Source of the DNA: Methylobacterium nonmethylotrophicum
Lineage (GTDB): Bacteria; Pseudomonadota; Alphaproteobacteria; Rhizobiales; Beijerinckiaceae
Assembly (NCBI RefSeq): GCF_004745635.1
Contig: NZ_SRLB01000010.1
Coordinates: 1-64,000 of the forward strand
Reading direction: 5' to 3'
Length of the DNA stretch: 64,000 bases
Both the position numbers and the translations under genes were made by a program. Below the pieces are notes generated by a model that was not told the DNA's origin, searched no databases, and saw only the letters and a list, made by a program, of their open reading frames with translations. Of the stretch, positions 1-9,352 are shown in pieces. Every line of letters begins with the position of its first letter. Positions within the stretch are counted from its first letter, which is position 1.

Positions 1-80
1 TCAGGCTTTTGCTGTCTCTCCTGCTCGCCGCCGCACTCCGCATGGTCAGATCCGACCCGCCAAGCAGCCAAGCCGCCTGA
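1..80 (+). CDS. C-terminal end of an unidentified membrane protein (partial)
   Basis: A frame open from the left edge gives 25 residues beginning RLLLSLLLAAALRMV and stops at TGA 78-80. The leucine-rich stretch followed by a short charged tail looks like the last membrane helix of an integral membrane protein, for example a TauE/SafE-type permease, but too little is present for a family call. It could also be chance coding. Confidence 0.3.
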   Translation, partial: RLLLSLLLAAALRMVRSDPPSSQAA

Positions 81-100
81 GCGATTTCTTCACGGACGAC

Positions 101-457
101 TCACGCCTCGCCGCGCGGGTCGATGCGGGGCCAGAGCAGGCCGGCGGCCAGGGAGGCCGCCGCGCCGACGCCGCAGCCCACCACCTTCACCATGAAGTCG
201 GTCACGCGCCCGTGCCGCGTCGGCTCGAGCAGCTGGAACGCCTCGAGCGCGCCGGCCGCCGCGACCGTCAGCACCAGCACCTGCCAGCGGTGGCGCGGAT
301 AGCCGAGCGCCAGCAGGAAGGCGAGCACCGCGAAGGCCCCGAACCGCTCGATCGAGACGGGCATGCCGCTGATCGGACGGTAGCCGATGGGGGCGATGGT
401 CGCCAGGGTGATGGCGGCCAGGATCAGCCAGCCGAGGATGCGCGACGCTCTGGACAT
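101..457 (-). CDS. VanZ-like membrane protein
   Basis: The product is a 118-residue protein with about four membrane helices (near residues 6-25, 38-53, 59-76 and 88-107). Between the third and fourth helices is the VanZ-type polar signature, seen here as E-x2-Q-x5-R-x3-D within ALEAFQLLEPTRHGRVTDF. VanZ-like proteins are small integral membrane proteins of mostly unknown role; the name comes from teicoplanin resistance, and there is no glycopeptide-resistance context here. The ATG at 457 starts just before the first helix. The frame stays open upstream to 685, but that extension is arginine- and proline-rich and looks non-coding. The gene stands alone downstream of purN-purM. Confidence 0.75.
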   Translation of the reverse strand: MSRASRILGWLILAAITLATIAPIGYRPISGMPVSIERFGAFAVLAFLLALGYPRHRWQVLVLTVAAAGALEAFQLLEPTRHGRVTDFMVKVVGCGVGAAASLAAGLLWPRIDPRGEA

Positions 458-639
458 GGGAAGGAAGACCCGTGTGGGCGGGAAGGCCCGGGCTGTCGAA
501 TGACGCGAAAGCCGGTGCCAGATCGCACCGCGCATCGTAATCCTGCTTCGAAAGAATGAACGTTTCGTCCGCGGCGGCTGCGGCACGGTGACATCCGCGT
601 GCTCCGCGGCGCACCGGAGGCGGCCGGACGGGCCTCGCA

Positions 640-1299
640 TCAGGGCAGGGCCGGTGCCACCAGCGCTCCGTCGGCCGTCCCGCACCCCTCCGCGAACATC
701 ACGCGGCCTCCCTCGAGGCGCGCCCGGCCGCTCGCCACGAGCGCCAGAGCGGCCGGGTAGAGCCGGTGCTCCTGCACCAGCACCCGGGCGCTCAGGCTGT
801 CCTCGTCGTCCCCCGGCAGGACCGGCACGGCGGCCTGGGCGACGATCGGCCCGGCATCGAGTTCCGGCACCACGAAGTGCACCGTGCAGCCATGCAGCCG
901 CACGCCGGCCGCGAGCGCCTGGGCGTGGGTGTGGGTGCCGCGAAACAGCGGCAGCAGGGACGGGTGGATGTTGAGCATCCGCCCGGCCCAGGCCTCGACG
1001 AACCAGGGCGTCAGCACCCGCATGAAGCCGGCGAGCACCAGGAACTCGACCCCATGGCGGCGAAGCGCCGCGTCGAGCGCCCGCTCGAAGGCGGCGCGGT
1101 CCGGATGGGCGCGGTGATCGACCGCCTCGGTGGCGAGCCCCGCCGCCGCGGCGCGGGCGAGACCGGGGGCATCCGGGCGGTTCGAGGCGACGAGCACGAT
1201 CTCGGCCGGGTAGTCCGGCGCCTGCGCCGCCTCGATGAGCGACACCATGTTGGAGCCGCGGCCCGAGATCAGGACTCCGATTCTGGCGCGGCCGCTCAT
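640..1299 (-). CDS. purN: Phosphoribosylglycinamide formyltransferase (PurN)
   Basis: PurN transfers a formyl group from 10-formyl-tetrahydrofolate to glycinamide ribonucleotide, the third step of de novo purine synthesis, in the cytoplasm. The 219-residue product is family length. It has the N-terminal phosphate-binding GRGSNM loop (13-18), the NIHPSLLP active-site segment with catalytic Asn110 and His112, and the third catalytic residue Asp148 in PELDAGPI. Its ATG overlaps the purM stop (1296-1299, ATGA), so the two genes are almost certainly cotranscribed and translationally coupled. No broken or missing residues are seen. Confidence 0.96.
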   Translation of the reverse strand: MSGRARIGVLISGRGSNMVSLIEAAQAPDYPAEIVLVASNRPDAPGLARAAAAGLATEAVDHRAHPDRAAFERALDAALRRHGVEFLVLAGFMRVLTPWFVEAWAGRMLNIHPSLLPLFRGTHTHAQALAAGVRLHGCTVHFVVPELDAGPIVAQAAVPVLPGDDEDSLSARVLVQEHRLYPAALALVASGRARLEGGRVMFAEGCGTADGALVAPALP

Positions 1300-2372
1300 A
1301 GGGCGAGCCGGCCCGAGAAGGTGACGGGCGCCTCGCCCCGCGGCGTGATCCGCCCGAGGTGGACCGGCGCCTCGCCGGCGGCGTTCAACGCTTGGCTCAC
1401 CGCGTCGACACGGGCGGGATCGACCACCACCACCATGCCGATGCCGCAGTTGAAGGTGCGCAGCATCTCGGCCTCGGCGACGTTCCCCTGGCGGGCGAGC
1501 CAGCCGAAGACCGGGGGCGCCGTCACCGCGTCGAGGTCGATCGCGATGCCGACGCCGTCGGGCAGCACCCGCGGCAGGTTGTCGGGGAAGCCCCCGCCGG
1601 TGATGTGGGCGAGCGCCTTGATGGCGCCGGGCCCGGTCTGCTTGAGCGCCGCGAGCAGCGGCTTGACGTAGATGCGGGTCGGCTCGAGCAGGGCCTCGCC
1701 GAGGCTGACGCTGGAGGCGAACGGAGCCGGCGCGTCGTAGCCGAGGCCCGACGCCGCCACGATCCGGCGCACCAGCGAGAACCCGTTCGAGTGCACGCCG
1801 GAGGAGGGGAGGCCCAGCACCACGTCGCCTGCCGCGATGCCCGGCACCGGCAGCAGCGCGCCGCGCTCGGCGGCCCCCACCGCGAAGCCCGCGAGGTCGT
1901 AATCGGCGCCGTCGTAGAGGCCCGGCATCTCGGCGGTCTCGCCGCCGATGAGCGCGCAGCCGGCCTGGCGGCAGCCCTCGGCGATGCCCTTCACGATGTC
2001 GGCGCCCACCCCCGGCACCAGCTTGCCGGTGGCGTAGTAGTCGAGGAAGAACAGGGGTTCCGCACCCTGCACGATGATGTCGTTGACGCACATCGCCACG
2101 AGGTCGATGCCGATCGTGGCGTGGCGGCCGGTCTCGATCGCGATCTTGACCTTGGTGCCGACGCCGTCATTGGCCGCCACCAGGATCGGGTCCCTGAAGC
2201 CCGCCGCCTTGAGGTCGAACAGGCCGCCGAAGCCGCCGATCTCCGCGTCGGCCCCCGGACGGCGAGTCGCCCGCACCAGGGGCTTGATCGCCTCGACCAT
2301 GGCGTTGCCGGCATCGATGTCGACCCCCGCCTCGGCGTAGGTCATCCCGTTCTGGCGCTCGCCCGTCGTCAT
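1296..2372 (-). CDS. purM: Phosphoribosylformylglycinamidine cyclo-ligase (AIR synthetase, PurM)
   Basis: PurM closes the imidazole ring of AIR using ATP, step five of purine synthesis. The 358-residue protein shows the family landmarks [12 protein letters not shown] at the N-terminus, [20 protein letters not shown] and [17 protein letters not shown] place the start at ATG 2372 because an AAGGA ribosome-binding site lies 7 bases upstream. GTG 2387 and ATG 2345 are alternatives, the latter matching the shorter start of many homologues. The gene is first in a purM-purN operon and is divergent from the phosphatidyltransferase gene at 2486. Confidence 0.96.
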   Translation of the reverse strand: MTTGERQNGMTYAEAGVDIDAGNAMVEAIKPLVRATRRPGADAEIGGFGGLFDLKAAGFRDPILVAANDGVGTKVKIAIETGRHATIGIDLVAMCVNDIIVQGAEPLFFLDYYATGKLVPGVGADIVKGIAEGCRQAGCALIGGETAEMPGLYDGADYDLAGFAVGAAERGALLPVPGIAAGDVVLGLPSSGVHSNGFSLVRRIVAASGLGYDAPAPFASSVSLGEALLEPTRIYVKPLLAALKQTGPGAIKALAHITGGGFPDNLPRVLPDGVGIAIDLDAVTAPPVFGWLARQGNVAEAEMLRTFNCGIGMVVVVDPARVDAVSQALNAAGEAPVHLGRITPRGEAPVTFSGRLAL

Positions 2373-2485
2373 CCCGCTGTCCTTCACTTCCCCGCGACCG
2401 CTCGTCCATCCGCCGCACTTGGCCGCTCGTGGCCGCTCTTAGCGGCTCTTGCCCGCGACCGCGAGTCGGGGCAGCCCGGGGCGCC

Positions 2486-3037
2486 ATGACGCCGATGACG
2501 ACCCTCTTCCGATCGCTGCCGAACCTGATCACCGCCGCGCGCCTCGCCCTGGTGCCGCTCGTCGTCTGGGCGATCCTCCGGGAGGCCTGGGGGACCGCCT
2601 TCCTGCTCTTCGCCCTCGCCGGCCTTTCCGACGGCATCGACGGCTGGCTCGCCCGCCGCTACGGCCTGGCGAGCCGCCTCGGCGCGATCCTCGATCCGCT
2701 GGCCGACAAGGCCCTGATGCTCGCCGTCCTGGTGAGCCTGGCCCATGCGGGCATCGTGCCGGTGTGGTTCCCGGCAATCCTGATCGCCCGCGACGCCCTG
2801 GTGGTCCTGGCCGCCGGCCTCGCCCGCCTCGCCGGCCGCCCCCTGGAGACCCCGCCGCTCCTCATCGGCAAGCTCAACACCGCGTGCCAGATCGCCTTCC
2901 TGGCCTGGCTCATCGGGGCCCGGGCGCTCGGGGTCCACGTCCCGGCGATCGAGGCCCTCGCGATGCCGGCGCTCGCCGGGCTGTCGGTCGCGTCGGCCCT
3001 GGTGCAGGGCCTTCGCGCGGTGCGGGCCGGGGCTTGA
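2486..3037 (+). CDS. CDP-alcohol phosphatidyltransferase family protein (PgsA-like)
   Basis: This membrane enzyme family joins CDP-diacylglycerol to an alcohol to make phospholipids. The 183-residue protein has the complete CDP-alcohol phosphatidyltransferase signature: Asp49-x2-Asp52-Gly-x2-Ala56-Arg57-x8-Gly66-x3-Asp70-x3-Asp74, with four aspartates for metal binding. Several hydrophobic helices flank it. The likely product is phosphatidylglycerol phosphate, but the acceptor alcohol cannot be decided from sequence; cardiolipin-type synthases of this family look similar. ATG 2486 or ATG 2495 could be the start. It begins a plus-strand run with perM and hdaA, an order common in alphaproteobacteria. 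Confidence 0.85.
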   Translation: MTPMTTLFRSLPNLITAARLALVPLVVWAILREAWGTAFLLFALAGLSDGIDGWLARRYGLASRLGAILDPLADKALMLAVLVSLAHAGIVPVWFPAILIARDALVVLAAGLARLAGRPLETPPLLIGKLNTACQIAFLAWLIGARALGVHVPAIEALAMPALAGLSVASALVQGLRAVRAGA

Positions 3038-3145
3038 GCGCGCGCCCTGACCCCGCCCGTCCGTCCGGCTTGACCCAGCGGCGACGCCCTTCCATCTCGG
3101 GCCGGCCGGGGCGCGACGGATTCGCGCGTGACGGGTTCAGCGACG

Positions 3146-4315
3146 ATGCCGATCCAACGCCGGGCCGCCATCACCCTGGCCGTCCTCGCCCTCGTGGTTT
3201 TCCTGCTCTACGAGCTGCGCGATGTGCTCTTGCCCTTCGTGGCCGGGGCCGCGCTCGCCTACGCCCTCGACCCCGTCGCCGACCGGCTCGAGCGGCTGGG
3301 CGTCGGGCGGCTCGCCGCGACGCTGATCATCCTGGCGGTCTTCCTGTTCGGGCTGATCCTGGCGCTGATCCTGGTGGTGCCGCTCGCGGCCAACCAGGTC
3401 GCGGCCCTCGTCGCCTCGCTGCCGGCGATGATCGCCAAGCTCCAGGCGATCATCGCCGAGCGGGCCGGTCCCCTGATCGAGCGCGCCGGCGGCGGCAGCG
3501 CGCTGCAGGACCTGCAATCCTCGGTCGGCAACCTGATGGGGCAGGCGGTGGCCTGGATCCTCGGCTTCCTGCGCTCGCTGTGGTCCGGCAGCCAGGCGGT
3601 CGTCGGCATCCTGTCGCTGCTGGTCGTGACGCCGGTCGTCGCATTCTATCTCCTGGTCGACTGGGACCGGATGATCGCCACCCTCGACCGCTGGGTGCCG
3701 CCGCGCCACCGCGCCACCGCCCGGATGCTCGCCCGCGACATCGACGGCGCCATCACGGCCTTCATCCGCGGCCAGAGCCTGGTCTGCCTGATCCTCGGCA
3801 CGTTCTACGCCCTCGGCCTGTGGCTGGTCGGGCTGAATTTCGGCGTGCTGATCGGCCTGATGTCGGGCTTCCTCACCTTCATCCCGTATGTCGGCTCGCT
3901 CACCGGCTTCCTGCTCTCCACCGGCGTCGCCCTGGTGCAGTTCTGGCCCGACTGGGTCTCGGTGGTGCTGACCGTCGCGGTGTTCCTGATCGGGCAGTTC
4001 CTCGAGGGCAACGTGCTCCAGCCCAAGCTCGTCGGCGACGCGGTGCGGCTGCACCCGGTCTGGCTGATGTTCGCGCTCCTCGCCTTCGGCTCGCTGTTCG
4101 GCTTCCTGGGCCTGCTGCTGGCGGTGCCGGTGGCGGCGGCGCTCGGCGTCGTCGCGCGCTTTGCGGTGCAGCGCTACCTCGAGAGCCGCCTCTACCACGA
4201 CGGCACGCCGATCCTCACCGTCGACGCCGCCATGGCCACGCCGGCGGCAACCGGCGCGACGGCGACCAAGCCGATGGTGGCGAATCCGGTCCCGCCCGCC
4301 ATATCGAAGCCCTGA
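3146..4315 (+). CDS. AI-2E family transporter (PerM-like permease)
   Basis: The product is about 389 residues with seven to eight membrane helices. It has a helix pair right after a basic N-terminus, a long periplasmic or peripheral amphipathic segment (about 70-150), and a paired helix block ending in the family-typical [20 protein letters not shown] segment. Members export small molecules or act in ion and membrane homeostasis; the AI-2 name reflects one founding case and should not be read as a substrate here. ATG 3146 is preferred over an in-frame GTG at 3128. Only 24 bases separate it from hdaA, so cotranscription is likely. Confidence 0.87.
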   Translation: MPIQRRAAITLAVLALVVFLLYELRDVLLPFVAGAALAYALDPVADRLERLGVGRLAATLIILAVFLFGLILALILVVPLAANQVAALVASLPAMIAKLQAIIAERAGPLIERAGGGSALQDLQSSVGNLMGQAVAWILGFLRSLWSGSQAVVGILSLLVVTPVVAFYLLVDWDRMIATLDRWVPPRHRATARMLARDIDGAITAFIRGQSLVCLILGTFYALGLWLVGLNFGVLIGLMSGFLTFIPYVGSLTGFLLSTGVALVQFWPDWVSVVLTVAVFLIGQFLEGNVLQPKLVGDAVRLHPVWLMFALLAFGSLFGFLGLLLAVPVAAALGVVARFAVQRYLESRLYHDGTPILTVDAAMATPAATGATATKPMVANPVPPAISKP

Positions 4316-4339
4316 CCCGCGCGAGACGCCCGACACCGC

Positions 4340-5074
4340 ATGCCCGACCAGCCGCGCCAGCTCGCCCTCGACCTGCCCGTCGCCCCCCGCTTCGGCTCCG
4401 AGGACTTCCTGGTCAGCCCCTCCAACGAGGAGGCCTATGCCCGCATCGAGGCCTGGCCGGACTGGCCGGACCGGGTGCTGGTGCTCACCGGCCCGCCGGG
4501 CAGCGGCAAGAGCCACCTCGCGGCGATCTTCGCCGAGCGCTCCGGGGCCCTCACGCTGCCGGTCGCCGCGGTGACGGCGCAGGCGGTGCCGGACCTCGCC
4601 GCCGCCCACGCCCTGGTGATCGAGGATGCCGACCGGGCGGAAGGCCGCGACGAGGCCGCCCTGTTCCACCTCCTGAACCTCGCCCGCGAGCGGGGCCTGA
4701 GCTTGGTGGTGACGGGCTCGAGCCCGGTCGAGGCCTGGGGCCTCGCCACCCCGGACCTGCGCTCGCGCCTGCGCCTCGCCCCCGGCATCGCCGTCGCCCC
4801 GCCCGACGAGGCCTTGCTCAAGGTCGTGCTGGTCAAGCTCTTCCTCGACCGGCAGCTCGTCGTCGACACCAGCGTGGTCGACGCCCTGGCCCTGCGCCTC
4901 GACCGCTCGCTGGCGCGGGCCCGCGACGTGGTGGCGGCCCTCGACCGCGAGGGCCTGAGCCGGCGCCGGCGCATCACCCGGCCGCTCGCGCTCGCCACCC
5001 TGGCGGCCCTGGACGGGAGCGGGGAGGCGGATTCGGACGAGGCGGAGGACGAGGAACCGGAGGCCGAGACCTGA
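4340..5074 (+). CDS. hdaA: DnaA-related regulatory ATPase HdaA (Hda homologue)
   Basis: HdaA is a DnaA-like AAA+ protein that, bound to the sliding clamp, stimulates ATP hydrolysis by DnaA and so prevents re-initiation of replication. The 244-residue product has the N-terminal clamp-binding QLALDLP motif (7-13), Walker [10 protein letters not shown] (51-59) and a Walker B-like ALVIEDADR (91-99). It lacks the DnaA C-terminal DNA-binding domain, as expected for Hda. The tail is acidic ([13 protein letters not shown]). Placement between perM and ppk is the usual alphaproteobacterial order, which supports this over a generic AAA+ call. Confidence 0.9.
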   Translation: MPDQPRQLALDLPVAPRFGSEDFLVSPSNEEAYARIEAWPDWPDRVLVLTGPPGSGKSHLAAIFAERSGALTLPVAAVTAQAVPDLAAAHALVIEDADRAEGRDEAALFHLLNLARERGLSLVVTGSSPVEAWGLATPDLRSRLRLAPGIAVAPPDEALLKVVLVKLFLDRQLVVDTSVVDALALRLDRSLARARDVVAALDREGLSRRRRITRPLALATLAALDGSGEADSDEAEDEEPEAET

Positions 5075-5144
5075 CGACCGCGCGGAGCGGTGCCGCGGCC
5101 GGCTCACGGGAGCACACTGAGCGCGAACGGATGCCTTCCGGCGC

Positions 5145-5175
5145 CGTTCACGCAAATGTCAAACTGTCCTGTCAC
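5145..5175 (+). promoter_or_regulatory. Possible Pho-box-like repeats upstream of ppk
   Basis: Three heptamers resembling CTGTCAT lie in tandem before ppk: CGTTCAC (5145), ATGTCAA (5156) and CTGTCAC (5169). The first two have the 11-base period of PhoB sites and the third is offset by 13. PhoB control of ppk is known in other bacteria, but the match here is weak. Confidence 0.22.
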
Positions 5176-5226
5176 CGGGGAGGGCTGGAAGCCCTGACCC
5201 GGCGTCGAGTCCAAGGAGGAGTCATC

Positions 5227-7551
5227 GTGTCGGATACCGCTGCCGGAGCCAGTGCCATCCCGGTCCTCGACGAGACCGAGGCCACGCCTGCGGCTCCGGA
5301 GGGCGGCCGGCGCGACGGGGCCGAGGGGCTGGCCGCCCCACCAGCGGTGCGCGTCGCCCAGGAGGCGGACGCGGCCGAGGGCGCCGCCCGCCAGGCCAAG
5401 GTCGAGGCGGTGGCGGCCGGCCGGGCCCTGCGCCAGGAGCCGGGCCGCTTCGTCAACCGCGAATTGTCCTGGCTGCAGTTCAACCGCCGGGTGCTCGAGG
5501 AGGCCTCGAATACCGGCCACCCGCTCCTCGAACAGCTGCGCTTCCTGTCGATCTCGGCCAACAACCTCGACGAGTTCTTCATGGTGCGGGTCGCCGGCCT
5601 GCACGACCAGGTGCGGGCCGGGCTGACCGCGCCGTCCGCCGACGGCCTGTCGCCGGCCGAGCAGCTCGCCCGCATCGACGCCGAGGTGTCGGGGCTCGCC
5701 CGCGACCAGCAGCGGCGCTGGCGCGAGCTGCGCGCGGCCCTGCACCAGAACGGCATCGACCTCGTCGAGGCGATGGACCTCTCGGCGGAGGAGGCGGCCT
5801 GGCTCGAGGATTACTTCCTCCAGCACATCTTCCCGGTCCTGACGCCGCTTGCCATCGACCCGGCGCATCCGTTCCCGTTCATCCCCAATCTCGGCTCGAC
5901 CATCGCCCTCACCCTGGTGCGGCCGCGCGACGCGAGGGTGCTGCGGGCGCTGATCCGCCTGCCCTCGATCATCGACCGCTTCGTGCGGCTGCCCGACGGC
6001 GGCGGCACCGCCCGGTTCATCGCCATCGAGCAGGTGATCGTGCTGTTCACGAGCCGCCTCTTCCCGGGCTACCTCGTCAAGGGCCAGGGCGGCTTCCGGG
6101 TGGTGCGCGATTCCGACCTCGAGATCGAGGAGGAGGCCGAGGACCTGGTGCGCCACTTCGAGACGGCCCTGAAGCAGCGCCGCCGGGGCGTGGTGATCCG
6201 CCTCGAGGTCGATGCCGGCATGCCGGAGGACCTGCGCACCTTCGTCGCCGACGAGCTCGAGATCGCGGTCGACTCGGTCTTCCTGGTCGAGGGGATGCTG
6301 GCCCTCAACGAATTGTCGCAGATCGTCGGGATCGACAGGCCGGACCTGAAGTTCAAGCCCTACAACCCGCGCTTCCCCGAGCGGATCCGCGAGAGCGGCG
6401 GCGACTGCTTCGCGGCGATCCGCCAGAAGGACTTCATCGTCCACCACCCCTACGAGTCGTTCGACGCGGTGGTGCAGTTCCTGTCCCAGGCCGCCCGCGA
6501 CCCGAACGTCGTGGCGATCAAGCAGACGCTCTACCGCACCTCGTCGAACTCGCCGATCGTCGCGGCCTTGGCGGAGGCCGCCGAGGCCGGCAAGTCCGTG
6601 ACGGCCCTCGTCGAGCTGAAGGCGCGGTTCGACGAGGAGGCCAACATCCGCTGGGCCCGCAACCTCGAGAAGGCCGGCGCGCAGGTGGTGTTCGGCTTCA
6701 TCGAGCTGAAGACCCACGCCAAGCTCTCGATGGTGGTGCGCCGCGAGGGCGACCGCCTGGTGAGCTACTGCCATGTCGGCACCGGCAACTACCACCCGAT
6801 CACCGCCCGGATCTACACCGACCTGTCGTTCTTCACCGCCGACCCGGTGATCGGCCGCGACGTCTCGCGGATCTTCAACTTCATCACCGGCTACGCCGAG
6901 CCGGCGGAGCTGGAGCGAATGGCGGTCTCGCCGCTGACCCTGAAGACGCGGCTCCTCGAGCATATCGCCGAGGAGGTCGCGCACGCGCGTGCCGGGCGGC
7001 CGGCGGCGATCTGGATCAAGTGCAACTCGCTCGTCGACACCCAGATCATCGACGCGCTCTACGACGCCAGCGAGGCCGGGGTGCCGATCGACTGCGTCGT
7101 GCGCGGCATCTGCTGCCTGCGGCCAGGGGTGCCCGGCCTATCCGAGAACATCCGGGTCAAGTCAATCGTCGGGCGCTTCCTGGAGCATGGCCGGGTCTAC
7201 GCCTTCGGCAATGGCGCCGGGCTGCCGCACCCCAAGGCCCGGGTCTACATCTCGTCGGCGGACCTGATGAGCCGCAACCTCGATCGCCGGGTGGAGGCGA
7301 TGCTGCCGATCCTCAACCCGACCGTGCACCAGCAGGTGCTCGACCAGATCATGATGGCGAATCTCCTCGACAACCAGCAGAGCTGGCGTGTACTGGCCTC
7401 CGGCGCGAGCGAGCGGGTCGAGCCCGCCGAGGGCGAGGAACCCTTCAACGCGCACAAGTATTTCATGACCAACCCGAGCCTGTCGGGCCGCGGGAAGGCA
7501 TCGAAGAAATCGAGTCCGCGCGCGCTCAGCCGGCGCGCCCAGCGCGCCTGA
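5227..7551 (+). CDS. ppk: Polyphosphate kinase 1 (PPK1)
   Basis: PPK1 reversibly polymerises the gamma-phosphate of ATP into polyphosphate. The 774-residue protein contains the N-terminal PPK domain beginning near [15 protein letters not shown], the middle domain, and two C-terminal phospholipase-D-like domains. The autophosphorylated histidine is His497 in [10 protein letters not shown] and the second essential histidine is His654 in LEHGRVY. Their 157-residue spacing equals that of the E. coli pair 435/592. I chose GTG 5227 because a near-perfect AAGGAGG sits 7 bases upstream. The first ~75 residues are an alanine- and glutamate-rich extension. ppx follows after 55 bases, giving a synthesis/degradation pair. 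Confidence 0.96.
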   Translation: MSDTAAGASAIPVLDETEATPAAPEGGRRDGAEGLAAPPAVRVAQEADAAEGAARQAKVEAVAAGRALRQEPGRFVNRELSWLQFNRRVLEEASNTGHPLLEQLRFLSISANNLDEFFMVRVAGLHDQVRAGLTAPSADGLSPAEQLARIDAEVSGLARDQQRRWRELRAALHQNGIDLVEAMDLSAEEAAWLEDYFLQHIFPVLTPLAIDPAHPFPFIPNLGSTIALTLVRPRDARVLRALIRLPSIIDRFVRLPDGGGTARFIAIEQVIVLFTSRLFPGYLVKGQGGFRVVRDSDLEIEEEAEDLVRHFETALKQRRRGVVIRLEVDAGMPEDLRTFVADELEIAVDSVFLVEGMLALNELSQIVGIDRPDLKFKPYNPRFPERIRESGGDCFAAIRQKDFIVHHPYESFDAVVQFLSQAARDPNVVAIKQTLYRTSSNSPIVAALAEAAEAGKSVTALVELKARFDEEANIRWARNLEKAGAQVVFGFIELKTHAKLSMVVRREGDRLVSYCHVGTGNYHPITARIYTDLSFFTADPVIGRDVSRIFNFITGYAEPAELERMAVSPLTLKTRLLEHIAEEVAHARAGRPAAIWIKCNSLVDTQIIDALYDASEAGVPIDCVVRGICCLRPGVPGLSENIRVKSIVGRFLEHGRVYAFGNGAGLPHPKARVYISSADLMSRNLDRRVEAMLPILNPTVHQQVLDQIMMANLLDNQQSWRVLASGASERVEPAEGEEPFNAHKYFMTNPSLSGRGKASKKSSPRALSRRAQRA

Positions 7552-7606
7552 CGCACCCCCAGGCGGGGGCTCCTCGCGTCCGGCGCGCCCGTCATGAGGA
7601 CCCTGG

Positions 7607-9160
7607 ATGGGCCTGGATCACGCCGCCGTCACGCAGACCGCTCCCCTGAACGAGACCGCGCTCGCGCAGATCGCGCCCGGCGCCCCCGTGGCGATCATCG
7701 ATATCGGCTCGAACTCCGTCCGGCTGGTCGCCTATGCGGGCATCAGCCGGGCGCCGACGCCGCTCTACAACGAGAAGGTCCTGTGCGGCCTCGGCCGCAA
7801 CGTGCTGACCACCGGCCGCCTCAACGAGGAGGCGGTGCGCCGCGCCCTCCAGGCGCTCGCCCGCTTCCGCGTCCTGTGCGACACGATGCGGGTCGGCCAG
7901 GTCTTCGTGCTCGCCACGGCGGCGGCCCGCGACGCCGAGAACGGCCCGGCCTTCCTCAAGGCCGCGGAAGAGGCCTGCGGCGAGAGGATCGAGCTGCTCT
8001 CCGGCCGGCGCGAGGCCGAATTGTCGGCCTACGGCGTCATCTCGGGCTTCCACGCGCCGGACGGCGTGGTGGGCGACCTCGGCGGCGGCAGCCTCGAACT
8101 CGTCGACGTGCGCGGCGCGGCGGTCGGCAGCGGCGTCACCATGCCGCTCGGCGGCCTCGCGCTCCAGGACCTCAGCGGCGGCTCGCTGAAAAAGGCCCGC
8201 AAGATCGCCGCGGACGCCCTCAAGAAGGCCGGCCCGCAGCTCGACACCCTCAAGGGTCGCACCTTCTACGCCGTCGGCGGCACCTGGCGCGCGCTCGCCC
8301 GCCTGCACCAGGCGGCGCGGGATTACCGCCTGCACGTCATGCACGGCTACGCGATCGAGCCGAACGACGAATTGTCCTTCCTCCAGGTCGTCGAGCAATC
8401 CGACGCCGCGACGCTCGCCGCCGTCGAGAGCGTGTCGGAGGCCCGCCGGCCGCTCCTCGCCTATGGGGCGGTGGTGCTGGAGGAGGTGATCCGCTCCGGG
8501 CGTCCCCGCGAGATCGCGATCTCGGCCACCGGCGTGCGCGAGGGCCTGCTGTTCGAGAAGCTCGACGCCGCCGCCCGGGCCTGCGACCCGCTGCTGCTCG
8601 CCGCCGCCGAGCTCAACCGCCTGCGCTGCCGCAGCCCGGGCCACGGCCCCGAATTGCAGGCCTGGACCGACGCCTTCATGGCGAGCCTGTCGACTCCGGA
8701 GACCGCCGACGAGCGGCGGCTTCGCCACGCCGCCTGCCTGCTCGCCGATGTCGGCTGGCGCACCCATCCGGATTATCGCGGCGAGCAGAGCCTCAACGTC
8801 ATTGCGCACGCCTCCTTCGTGGGCATCGACCATCCGGGCCGAGCCTACCTCGCGGTGGCGGTGTTCTTCCGCCACGAGGGCGTCGCCCCCGAGAAGGCGA
8901 GCCCGCTCCTGCGCCAGCTCGCCGGCCCGCGCCTGTTCGAGCAGGCGCGGCTCCTGGGCGCGCTCCTGCGCGTCGCCTTCCCGGTCTCGGTGGCGATGCA
9001 GGGCATCCTGCCGCGCACGCCGCTGGCGATGAAGGACGGCGCCATCGTCCTCACCCTGCCGCCGGACCTGCGCGACCTCGCCAGCGACCGGCTGTCGAAC
9101 CGGCTGCGCGGGCTCGGGCGGCTGCTGGGCGTCGAGGCGCGGATCGCGATCGGGGGGTGA
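7607..9160 (+). CDS. ppx: Exopolyphosphatase / guanosine pentaphosphate phosphohydrolase (Ppx/GppA)
   Basis: Ppx/GppA enzymes remove terminal phosphates from polyphosphate or hydrolyse pppGpp. The 517-residue product has the actin-like ATPase fold signatures: AIIDIGSNSVRLV (29-41) as phosphate-1 loop, the catalytic-glutamate segment around GRREAELSAYGVISG, and GDLGGGSLELVDV as phosphate-2 loop. A C-terminal HD-type helical region with RHAACLLADVGWRTHP follows. Pairing with ppk favours polyphosphate as substrate. Sequence alone does not separate Ppx from GppA activity, and many alphaproteobacterial members do both. Confidence 0.93.
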   Translation: MGLDHAAVTQTAPLNETALAQIAPGAPVAIIDIGSNSVRLVAYAGISRAPTPLYNEKVLCGLGRNVLTTGRLNEEAVRRALQALARFRVLCDTMRVGQVFVLATAAARDAENGPAFLKAAEEACGERIELLSGRREAELSAYGVISGFHAPDGVVGDLGGGSLELVDVRGAAVGSGVTMPLGGLALQDLSGGSLKKARKIAADALKKAGPQLDTLKGRTFYAVGGTWRALARLHQAARDYRLHVMHGYAIEPNDELSFLQVVEQSDAATLAAVESVSEARRPLLAYGAVVLEEVIRSGRPREIAISATGVREGLLFEKLDAAARACDPLLLAAAELNRLRCRSPGHGPELQAWTDAFMASLSTPETADERRLRHAACLLADVGWRTHPDYRGEQSLNVIAHASFVGIDHPGRAYLAVAVFFRHEGVAPEKASPLLRQLAGPRLFEQARLLGALLRVAFPVSVAMQGILPRTPLAMKDGAIVLTLPPDLRDLASDRLSNRLRGLGRLLGVEARIAIGG

Positions 9161-9239
9161 GGCGGCGCCCCCGCAGCACGCGTGGTCGGCGGTTCCCGTC
9201 CGCGCGGCGTCAGCGGCGGTCGCGCCGCTTTCCCGCGCG

Positions 9240-9295
9240 ATCCGGATAGGCGGGGCGCGGACGGGATAGCTCCGAGGCCGGCCCCGCACGACACT
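9240..9295 (+). promoter_or_regulatory. AraC-type direct-repeat operator and promoter upstream of the flavin monooxygenase
   Basis: ATCCGGATAG (9240-9249) and GACGGGATAG (9260-9269) form a direct repeat with a 20-base period, about two helical turns. After exactly 19 bases comes CGACACT (9289-9295). The same three blocks with the same spacings occur before the cupin gene at 11989-12044. The repeat suits an AraC-family dimer binding next to or over a -35 region, with CGACACT near the -10. The neighbouring AraC gene is the obvious candidate regulator; that link is inferred. Confidence 0.6.
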
Positions 9296-9352
9296 TCCCC
9301 GGATCGATCGCGCCGGATCCTGCCGGCGCCTCCGCGTCGGGAAGGGGGGACC

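Noticed and set aside
2449..5226. A frame open for hundreds of codons upstream of the ppk start
   Set aside because: It runs out of frame over three well-supported genes (phosphatidyltransferase, perM, hdaA) and is arginine/proline-rich. The GTG at 5227 has its own strong ribosome site.
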